A stretch of 64,000 nt of DNA from Phaeosaccion multiseriatum (taxonomy: Eukaryota; Ochrophyta, other classes). The translations under genes and the position numbers were made by a program. The number at the start of each line of letters is the position of its first letter. Position 1 is the first letter of the stretch. The DNA lies in the NCBI GenBank assembly GCA_965112735.1, contig OZ218950.1, positions 7,254,001-7,318,000 of the forward strand, given 5' to 3'. Positions 11,649-20,970 of the stretch are shown piece by piece. The notes beneath the pieces were generated by a model. That model did not search any database. It saw only the letters and a list, made by a program, of their open reading frames with translations, and was not told the origin of the DNA.

Positions 11649-12989
11649 GATAGATAGATAGATAGATAGATAGAGAGGGAGTAGAAAAAAGGAGAGATAG
11701 AGAGAGACAGACACACACACACGCACGCACCTCGCGATGGCATACGGCGTGCACAGGATACACGTAGATGTGTCCGTTGCTGCTGCCCGCGTAGAGGTGG
11801 AAGTCGCTGCACGCCACTGCCTGGAGAGTGCCGTGATGCGGGATGACGGGACGCACTGTGGCGGAGCACGTGTGGCTTGCCATGTCCCACACCTTAGGGG
11901 GAGGGGAGGGAGGAGGACAGCCGGTCATTCGGCGAGCCAGTCAGTCAGTCAGTCAGTCAGTCAGTCAGTCAGTCAGTCAGTCAGTCAGTCAGTCAGTCAG
12001 TCAGTCAGTCAGTCAGTCAGTCAGTCAGTCAGTCAGTCAGTCAGTCAGTCAGTCAGACAGTCAGTCAGTCAGTCAGTCAGTCAGTCAGTCAGTCAGTCAG
12101 TCAGTCAGTCAGTCAGTCAGTCAGTCAGTCAGTCAGTCAGTCAGTCAGTCAGTTAGTCAGTCAGTCAGTCAGTCAGTCAGTCAGTCAGTTTGTCAGTCGG
12201 TCCATCATTTAGTCAGTCAGTGTCAGCCAGATAGTCAGTCGGTCCATCAGTCTGTCAGTGAGTCATTCTGTTAATGGTCCTTCAGTCAGTCAGTCAGTCA
12301 TTCAGTATGTCATTAAGTCATCGCTGGCTGGAGGCTCTCCCACACCTTAAGAGAGCGGTCGTCGGAGGCCGTGTACATGAAGCAGCGGTGCGCAGGGGTG
12401 CTGTGCGGCTTACAGTAGCCCCTACGAGTGAGCAAGTCAAGGCATATGAGGAAGCAAGTAGAGGCGTATGGGGGGGAGGGGGGATGGGTAGGCAGTCAGA
12501 CGAAGACTCAGAGGGGGGTTAGGGCCGACGGTCGGTCTTACGAAAGGATACGTACGTGCTCTGCACGGAGAAGCACGCGCCCCTTACGAAGGTGTTGTGT
12601 TCCCACATCTGTGCACGGTATTGAATGTTCCGCGGGTTGAAGGCCAGGGCGTACTCCCGGATGCTGGGGGGGGGAGGGACGGAGGGAGGGAGGGAGGGAG
12701 GGAGGGAGGGAGGGAGGGAGGGAGGGAGGGAGGGAGGGAGGGAGGGAGGGAGGGAGGGAGGGAGGGAGGGAGGGAGGGAGGGAGGGAGGGAGGGAGGGAG
12801 GGAGGGAGGGAGGGAGGGAGGGAGGGAGGGAGGGAAGCGCGCAGGGGTTGAGGAAAGAGGGCGAGTGCAGTCTCAGTTTGAGTCTCAGTTTGAGCCACAG
12901 TTTGAGCAACAACTTGTAACCCTGCATCCGAGCGGAGACGCCAAGGTTAAACAAGGAGGGAGCCGGGCCTACGTGGGACTTACACACAC

Positions 12990-13027
<38 letters not shown>

Positions 13028-15690
13028 CACACACACACGCAAGCACGCGCACACACACCTGCCATTGCTTCCGGTGCTGAAGATGGACCCGTTGGCCATG
13101 GAGATGGCTGTAATGGGGGCGGTGTCGCGCAGAGCCAAGTGCACGAAGCGCCAGTGGCCCAGAGACGCCTCCAGCTCCTGTAGGGTAGGCATATGGGTAG
13201 GCATATCGGCAAGCATATGGGCAGGCAGGGTTGAGACTTGAGACTTGCCCCACAGGCATGCACGAGCGCAAACATTAACGGAGAATCGCCGCACACACAC
13301 ACAAGAACACGCACACACACACATACATACACACATACATACATACATACATACACACACACACAAGGCTGACCTCTGGGGTGGGCTCTGGGGCGTCTTC
13401 CTCGTCCCCGGTGGGCACCGGCAGCGGTACGGGCTCCTCCCAATGCCAAACCTTCACGCGCTGCTGCCCCGAGGTGAAGAGGAAGCCCGAGGAGCCCAGG
13501 GGCGGTTGATAGTACAGAAGAGAGTCCACCTTGCCGTCATGCGCCTCCACACGAGACGCCTCCGCCATGAAGTGCACGTCGGTGAAGTAGGGGTGGAGAG
13601 CGTAACCCTCCTCCTTGTGGTTGGTTGGTGGGTTGGTTGGTTGGTTGGTTGGTTGGTTGGTTGGTTGGTTGGTGGTTGGTTGGTGGTTGGTTGGTGGTTG
13701 GTTGGTTGGTTGGTTGGTTGGTTGGTTGGTTGGTTGGTTGGATGGTTGGTTGGTTGGTTGGTTGGGTGGTTGGTTGGTTGGTTGGTTGGTTGGTTGGTTG
13801 GTTGGTTGGATGGTTGGTTGGTTGGTTTGTTGGTTGGTTGGTTGGTTGGTTGGATGGTTGGTTGGTTGGTTGGTTGGTTGGTTGGATGGTTGAGGGGTTG
13901 GTTGGTTGGTTGGTCGGTTCGTTTGTTGTATTGCACTCACTGACCGGCCCTTCGTTGCCTCTCTGCCTCTTTCCCTCTCTCCCTCTCTCTATCTACCGGT
14001 CTCCTCTCAGAAAGGCCTGTCTGCCTCTCTCCCTTCCTCCCTGCCTCCCTCCCAGTTAGTTGGCGAGACAGGCGCTGAGAGACATCTTCGATTGCGCGTC
14101 AAAGCACACACGGAGAGGTCTGAAGGATAGTACGTAATCTTTACTAGGGGTACGTAATCTTTCCCTCTCCCTCACCTCGTGCACGGCGAACACCTCCTCG
14201 TGCCAATCCCTGCAAACTCGAGAGCACTGCGCAATAGGCCTGTGCCAAGGTCAGACAGTCATTGGTGTCAGCGGGTGTCAGTAATTGGTGTCAGCGGGCA
14301 TTGTGTATGTGTATCACGTACCTGGCGGGAAGGAAGCTCAGCACCACGCGAAGGCACTCGACGGGGGGTGGGGTAACTTTCACCCACGGCCGGTTCTGAG
14401 ACCAAGGACAGGACGGACAGATGGCAGTGGACAGGACGGACAGGGAAGGATGGGGGAGGCACAAAAGAGCCGGGAGAAGTCGTAAATGAGAGGAGAGAGA
14501 GGCTGTGCGACATGAAGTAGCGCACACACACTCACACACGGACCTCCATCTCAAAGTCGTACTCCCCCGGCACGTCGACTCGGATACCCAGCTCGATCTC
14601 CGTCCCGTCCGGCCCCAGTATTTTGACGGAGCGCGGGTCCAGCACTGGCAGGTATGAGGGGTTGTCGTCCGGCACCCCCACAGGGCAGTTGCAGCGTCGC
14701 AGACAAGCAGCAGAGGCCCACTTTTCAGTTTTGAAGTTCTTGCGCCGCTGCCCCACGACCGTCTTGGCCAGCGCGACCCCCTCCGTGGCGAGCTCCTTGC
14801 CCTTCTGTAACGCCTTCTTGCCGAAGTTGAGCAGTTTGCCCTTCATGGACGAGGCCCCTGTGCCCTGCGATCCGCTGCCGCTCCCGTCCACCTCGAAGGA
14901 GCCGTCGTCTTCCTCTTCCCCCCCGCCGCTGCTGTCGTCGTCGTCCTCGCTCTCGGCAAAGACGTCGTCCTCCTCGTCGTCGTCCTCAGAGGGCGAGGAG
15001 GACGAGGCGGAGCTGTCGTCGTCGTCGTCGTCATCGTCGTCTTCGTCATCACTGCCGTTGTCCTTTCCCTTTTCTACCATTGCGCCCTCTGCACTATCCT
15101 CCTCGTCATCCTCGTCCTCCTCGTCCTCCTTACTGTCCTCCTTACTGTCCTCCTCACTGTCCCCGCTGCTGCTGCCGTCGTTGCTTTCGCTAGCCTTGTC
15201 GCTCTCACTCCCTTCTTCGGAACTGCCCAGCACCGTATCAGCATCTGAGCCGCCGCCCCCCCCCTTGACGCCGATAAGTGCAAGGCCCAATACTTTGTTC
15301 TTCTTCTTGACCTTGCTCCACTTGACCCGCCGCGCCTCGTCTGCTTTGGTGTCCACTACAAAACAGTGGCACGGACGAGAGGAGTGGTGTTTGTGATTGC
15401 AGTGCTGGCACGTGGATCTCGCTCGGCGGGGCCGATAGCCGGACTTGGCGAGGAAGCACTGTGGAGGGGGGAGGAGAGTAGGGTTTGGGGCAGGGGCAAG
15501 TAGGGGTGCGGGTTACAAGGGTGGAGGCTCGGGAGGATCATGAGAAGCAGCAGCAACAGAACAAGCACAAAAAGGCCTCTCTACTCACCGTGGTGCACAC
15601 GGTGACGTCGGCCTTGTTGATGGCCTGGCAATTCGCATCCACGCAGAGCCACTCCTCCGCCACACCCTCCTCGACCGGAGCATCTCCCAT
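9906..15690 (-). CDS. RanBP2-type zinc finger / acidic / WD40-repeat protein
   Basis: Twelve exons (minus): 15589-15690, 14538-15458, 14322-14395, 14176-14209, 13374-13613, 13059-13177, 12556-12663, 12346-12421, 11731-11892, 11307-11425, 10985-11021 and 9906-10211, giving 765 residues. Residues 14-38 match the RanBP2 zinc finger W-x-C-x4-C-x3-N-x6-C-x2-C (WLCVDANC...CTTC). A second Cys/His cluster (CQHCNHKHH...CHC) follows. Residues about 100-240 are a dense Asp/Glu/Ser tract. From about 350 on are WD40-like blades ([55 protein letters not shown]). The probable role is scaffold or ubiquitin/RNA binding by analogy with each domain; no orthologue was recognised. Nearly every WD40 intron carries a different microsatellite. 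The start codon lies 81 bases from that of divergent ALG2. The donor after 14538 is GTGTGA, chosen because GTGAGT would break the frame. Confidence 0.75.
10217..10893. repeat. (GGGGA)n satellite, about 675 bp
   Basis: Near-uninterrupted GGGGA-type purine tract within the last intron of the WD40 gene (CCCCT on the coding strand, placed just 5' of the final acceptor). It could form G-quadruplex or triplex structures. The long charged or Pro-rich open frames across it are artefacts. Confidence 0.95.
11525..11690. repeat. (GATA)n microsatellite
   Basis: About 165 bases of GATA with GATAA and GAGA interruptions, in a WD40-gene intron. Confidence 0.9.
11938..12330. repeat. (CAGT)n microsatellite
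   Basis: About 250 bases of near-pure CAGT followed by a degenerate tail to about 12330, filling the intron between exons 12346-12421 and 11731-11892. Confidence 0.95.
12670..12837. repeat. (GGGA)n microsatellite
   Basis: About 165 bases of GGGA in a WD40-gene intron, TCCC on the coding strand and directly upstream of the acceptor at 12663. Confidence 0.95.
13618..13918. repeat. (TTGG)n microsatellite
   Basis: About 300 bases of TTGG with GGTGG, GGATGG and TTTG interruptions in the intron 5' (coding sense) of the exon 13374-13613. Confidence 0.95.
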
Positions 15691-15771
15691 TGCACTGTGT
15701 GACTAATAATAAGGGAGATAGTTTAGGGAAAAAAAAATCAACAAATCAACCGTCCGTGTTTCCAGGCACTC
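15691..15771. promoter_or_regulatory. 81-bp bidirectional promoter/5' leader, WD40 / ALG2
   Basis: The start codons of two divergent genes are only 81 bases apart. The interval is A/T-rich compared with its surroundings (AATAATAAGG, poly-A at 15730-15737). It must hold both leaders and probably a shared promoter, unless an upstream 5' UTR intron or alternative start exists (ALG2 has an in-frame ATG at 15814). Confidence 0.5.
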
Positions 15772-17039
15772 ATGTTTTGCCGCAGGATTCCCATCCCTCT
15801 CCACTTGCCGAGGATGGGCAACGCTGATGCTGCCGTGGGCGAGGCTCCTGACGAAGTGACGGCGGGCAGCGGGGATGAGGAGCAGCGGGACGAGGAGGAC
15901 GAGCTCCTGCCGCAGGGGGCGGAGGAAAAGCAAGAGCAGTTGGAAGAACCCCAGCAGGACGAGCAGCCGAGCCACCTGCAGCGGTGGGACGGAGGAGGAG
16001 GAGGAGGAGGAGGAGGAGGAGGGGAGAAAAGGGGCCTCAATATTGCCTTCCTGCATCTCGACCTTGGTATCGGTGAGTGGGTGAGGTGCCTGGATCAGAG
16101 AGCCAAGGCATGCAGTCTTCCATCTCAGTCCTCCTTTGCCTTTTCTCTCTCTCAACTCTCTGTGTCTGCCTCCCCTCTTTGCATCTCTCTCTCGCTCTCT
16201 CTCTCTCTTCCAATCCCTCTTGAGCTCTGTCTCTCTCTCTCACATACACACTCTCTCACTCAATCTCTCCCTCTCTCTCGCTCCCACAGTCCCTCCCTCC
16301 CTCAGAATCACTCGTATCACTGTGTTTATGCCCCATCTTGTCTAACCCTTTATATGCGTCCACCCTCTTCCTCCTCCTCAGGCGGGGCGGAGCAGCTCGT
16401 GGTGAACGCGGCAGTAGCGGCGCTGCAGCGAGGGCACAGGGTGCGCATCTACACCACCCACCACGACCCCGCCCACTGCTTCGAGGAGACGACCAAAGGA
16501 GGCATCTTGGCTGACAAAGTGGTGGTGTGCGGAGACTGGCTGCCTCGGACCGTGCTGGGCAAGTGCACGGCTCTCTGCGCTGCGTTGCGCATGCTGTATC
16601 TGTCGGCCCTCCTTTTGGTATGTCATAGTGTCGTGCCTGATGTATCATGGCGATGAAGGAGGACGGGCTTGGGGCTTGGAGGTCCGTCCCACTCGGGGCC
16701 CTTGTCCAACTCGTTGGGCTTGTTCCAAATGCTGATTCCAATATCCCATCGTCTTTCCTCTCTTCTCGCTCTCTCCCGCCCTCTGTCCTCCTCTCTCTCT
16801 CCTCACTCTCCCGCCCCTCCTTTGCGCTCTCTCATTCTCACCAACTGGACGCGCGCCTGCTTGCCTCATAGCTACGTATACTGTGGCATGGCGCTGGCTC
16901 TGAAACTGTCACTGAAACCGTTGCTGGAGAAGGCCCCTTGCTCTTCGGCCCCGTGGACGCCATCGTGCTGGACGGGGTTTCCGCTCCCATGCCCCTCCTC
17001 AGGCTCACAGGTCAGGTGTACGGGCAGACATAGAGTTGG

Positions 17040-17078
<39 letters not shown>

Positions 17079-20000
17079 AAAGAGAGAAAGGCACACCAGG
17101 TGAAGGGCAGGCGGGCAGAAATTTTGTCCTCAAGTCCCTCCTTGCCTCTCCCCCCCTCCCCTCCTTCCCTCTCCCCTCTCGCGCTCTCCTCCCCCCCCCC
17201 CTCCCTTCCTTCCCACATCCCTCTCCCCTCCTTCCCTCGCCCCACTCCCCTCTCCCTCTCTCCTCTCTCCTCTCCCCCCTCCGTCTTCCCTTGCCCCTGC
17301 CCTTGCTCTTGCTCTTGCTCTTGCCCTCTATGTGGGCGCGTGTGGCATGGTATCCACGGCAACACCGCAACAACACGGCAACAACACGGCAACGACAGGT
17401 GCCCCGGTCCTCTTCTACTGCCACTTCCCGGACAAGCTGCTGTGCACCAAGCGGGGAGGAGCTCTCAAGAGGTAAGGGCGAGGGGCAGAGAGAAAAGATT
17501 CAGCTAAGTCAAAATGAACAGAGCGCCTTCAGCAGCCCCTCACCCTTGCAAGGTCTGCTTCCTTCTCTCTCTCCGTGCTACCGCAGGATGTATCGCTTCC
17601 CTCTGGACCTGATGGAGGAGCTGACCACTCTCCTGGCCCACAAAATCGCCGTGAACAGCAACTTCACACGCCAAACCACCGTCGACGCCTTCTCGCTGTG
17701 CAGCAGACAGGGTGAGTGAGGAAGGAGCCCAATCAATCAAGAGGGAGTTGGTTGGTTGTTTGTCTATGAAGTGGTTGACTTGATTCTCAGCATTTCTCGT
17801 TTGGTACGGCTGCTCTACCGATCCAACTGAGGCAGAGACCCCCTCCTCTGTATGCAGAGGCAAGACGGCATTGCCCCTCCAATCATTCCTTCAATACCCT
17901 CTTCCCTCTGCTGCTTTTCTTTTGCCCGCCCGCTCACTCACAGATGGCGAGGCGGAGGGGTTGGCAGCACGCGTGGCCAGACTGCTTGGCCTCCCTCAAC
18001 ACTCCCTGTCAGTGCTGTACCCGCCCATCAACCTCGACAGTTTCGCAGTCAGAGAGAGCGTCAAAGAGGGCGGGGGTGAGCAAGTCTGGGCGTGTGAAGG
18101 CGTGTGAAGGCGTGTGAAGATGGGAGGGTATGGGCAGGAGGGTACATGCCCATGCCAAATCCCCAACCCCCCCTCTCTGGCTCTCTCTCTCTCCGAGATG
18201 CATTCTCACACATTTGCAACACTCAAACTTTGTCCCTGAACCGCAGCGTATCCTGCCGGTCCCGCTCTCTCTCTCCGCGAATCGCGGCTCACCCCCCCTT
18301 CTCCTCTCCCTCTCCCTCTCCCCAGAGCCCCCGTCGCCGGAGCGTAACGGCTCAGCAGCGGCGGGGCAGCACAACGAGCGCACACACGCCCCTGAGCACA
18401 ACGGTAACACCTCAACACACGTTTCGGCCGTCGACGCGTCTGCTGCTGACACCGCCGCCGGAGCCGGCGCCGCCGATCCGGGGGGGGACGAGGATGCTGA
18501 CCCGGGGTCGGACGGAGATGCGAGCCCGCCATCGCCTCCGCCTTCTCGGTTCCCTTCCACTCCCTCTGCTGCGGCCGCGGGCTCTGTGGCGGCGAATGGC
18601 CTGGGGCCCTTCGTGTCCATCAACCGCTTCGAGCGGAAGAAGAACGTCATGCTGGCGGTGGAGGCTCTGCGCGTGTTAAAGGACACCATGCTGGAGCAAG
18701 CGCCCTCCACGCCCTTCGAGGCCGTGCAGGTAAGAAGTGAGGCCCCTTAGGCTCCTTTAGGCTCCTTCCACCACCCACCACTTCTTCCATGTGCTCACAC
18801 TGCAACGTGCGTACGTACGTAAGCCTACACCCCTTGACGTGACGAGCGCACCCACCGCCGCCTTCCTGCTGCCCGGGCCGCTGACTTTGGCCGCTGACCT
18901 TTTAACTGACTTTCTTCCTTCCTCCCTCCCTCCCTTCCCCTCTCCCTCCCTCCCTCCCTCTCTTCCCTTCCCCTCTCCCTACCTACCTACCTACCTACCT
19001 ACCTACCTACCTACCTACCTACCTACCTTCCTACCTACCTACCTACCTACCTACCTACCTACCTACCTACCTACCTATCTACCTATTTACCTCCCTCCCT
19101 CCCTCCCTCCCTTCCCTTCCCGTCTCCCTCCCTGTCTATGCCGTGCTGGGCGAACAATCTCTCTTCCCCACTGACTTACTCTCTCTTCCCCACTGACTTA
19201 CTCCCCTCCCCTCAGCTTGTGATTGCTGGCGGGTGCGACTCGTCGGTGCCAGAGAATATTGAATACAAGGCAGAACTTGAGGAGCGGGTTTCCGCCCTGG
19301 GACTTGTGGGCAACGTGACCTTCCGCCCCAATGTGTCCGACCAAGAGCGGGCGGAGCTCCTGTGCAGTGCGGCGTGTGTGCTGTACACCCCAGACAAAGG
19401 TCAGGGAGGGAGGGAGGGAGGGAGGGAGGGAAGGAGGGAAGGGGGGAGGGAGGGAAGGGGGGAGAGTGTGTGTGTGCGCGCTTCGCTGTGTGCTCCGACA
19501 CTGACGACTTGCTTCCTTTTCTCCTTAGCTTAGCTTAGCCAGCCAAGTACACGACTTTGGACACTTCCACCCACCCCTCATTTGTAAACCCGTCCTGCCA
19601 CATCTGCATAGTCGAACACGTTACGTACCCTTACGTACCCTTACGTACCCTTCCTGAGCAGAGCACTTCGGGATCGTTCCTTTGGAAGCCATGTACGCGG
19701 GTGCGCCGGTGGTGTGCGTGGCTTCGGGAGGGCCGCTCGAAACCGTCAAGGACAACAAGACCGGCTTCCTGTGCGATCAGGTCAGTCAGTAAGGAAGGAA
19801 GCAGGGAGGAAGGAGGGAGGGAGGGAGGGAGGGAGGGAGGGAGGGAGGGAGGGAGGGAGGGAGGGAGGGAGGGAGGGAGGGAGGGAGGGAGTGTGTGGGC
19901 GACTTGAGGAGACAGCAACCCAGTGTGGTGTGTGGGCGGGGGGGGGGGTGAACGGAATGGCATGTGTCGTGGAGTGGTGAAGCAAGAGGATGTGGGAGGG

Positions 20001-20970
20001 GAGAGGAAGGCTTACAAGGACTGATTCACCGCACCCTCCGCGACAGGAGGACGTCCTCATGCGCACGGAAGATGCAAGACAGACAGAGAGAGATACTTAC
20101 TCTCTTGCTTGAATATCTCTCCTCCACCCTCTCTCTTTCTCTCTCTTCCCCCCCCTCTCTTGCCCCCACTCTCTCTCCCTCTTCCTCCCTCTCTCTCTTG
20201 CTCTCTCTCTCTGCCTCTACCTCTCTCTCCCTCTTCTTCTCTCTCCCTCTTCCTCCCTCTCTCTCTTGCTCTCTCTCTCTCTGTGCCTCTGCCGGGCGGC
20301 GGGCATGTGTGTACGTATACACGCGATGGACTGACGCACCGGACGGACACTCTACAGACGCCGGAGGCCTTCGGCCTGGCCATGCTGCGATTCGTCCGCT
20401 GCCCCTCCCTCACTCGAGCCATGGGCAGGGAGGGGCACGAGCATGTGAGAGACAATTTCTCCCTGCTCGCCTTCGCACAAAGCCTGGACGGGCTCCTCAC
20501 GGATATGGTGCAGCGGCATGGAGCGGCGCAGGAGAGGAGGTGAGGGGGAGGGTAGGGCAGGGTAGGGCAGGGTAGGGCAGGGTGAGGGGGAGGGGAGGGT
20601 GTGAGATATCGCATGCTTCTGAGCCAAGCTCTCGACGAAGTGCCATTGCACTGAAACTGTGCATTTGCCTCTGGCGTGTGGCGTCCCTGTCCCTGTCCCC
20701 GGCCTCGCTTCCCGCAACACGTGTACAGGTGTTGCGATCCCTCTTGCTTATGCCTGGGCCTCGATTCTCAGTCCTTTCTCTTCTCTTCTGACGTGTGTGG
20801 CTCTCTCTCTCTCTCTCTGTCCCGCACATACGTGTACGCCGAACTCTCGTGTCGCCTCTGGGAATTCCTCCTTCAGGCTGTGGCGAGGCCTGCCTGCCTG
20901 GGGCCTGGGTATGGCCTTCGTAGGGGGGGCGCTGGCCTCACACTGCTTCCCCTTGCTGCCGTCCGCTTGA
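15772..20970 (+). CDS. ALG2: Alpha-1,3/1,6-mannosyltransferase ALG2
   Basis: ER-membrane GT4 enzyme that transfers GDP-mannose to Man1GlcNAc2-PP-dolichol (two successive mannoses) in N-glycan precursor synthesis. Exons: 15772-16072, 16382-16617, 16872-17010, 17399-17471, 17587-17711, 17944-18075, 18326-18729, 19216-19399, 19662-19780, 20358-20539 and 20877-20970, giving 662 residues. Conserved blocks include [60 protein letters not shown] and the catalytic E-x7-E in [16 protein letters not shown]. It is much longer than the animal enzyme (about 416) because of an acidic/Gly-rich N-terminus and a roughly 90-residue low-complexity insertion before SINRFERKK. The last exon supplies a hydrophobic tail ([18 protein letters not shown]) like the membrane segment of fungal ALG2; without it the frame stops at 20543. 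Confidence 0.9.
17041..17079. repeat. (GGCA)n microsatellite
   Basis: About 10 GGCA units just after the donor at 17010 in an ALG2 intron. Confidence 0.85.
18978..19092. repeat. (CCTA)n microsatellite
   Basis: About 110 bases of CCTA followed by CCCT in the ALG2 intron between exons 7 and 8. Confidence 0.9.
19796..19892. repeat. (GGGA)n microsatellite
   Basis: About 90 bases of GGGA shortly downstream of the ALG2 donor at 19780. A shorter GGGA tract lies at 19403-19463 after the preceding donor. Confidence 0.9.

Noticed and set aside
11737-12274. SQSV-repeat proteins
   Set aside because: Translations of the CAGT microsatellite in a WD40-gene intron.
13245-14059. GWLV and NQPT repeat proteins on both strands
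   Set aside because: Translations of the TTGG microsatellite; the only real coding part is exon 13374-13613 on the minus strand.
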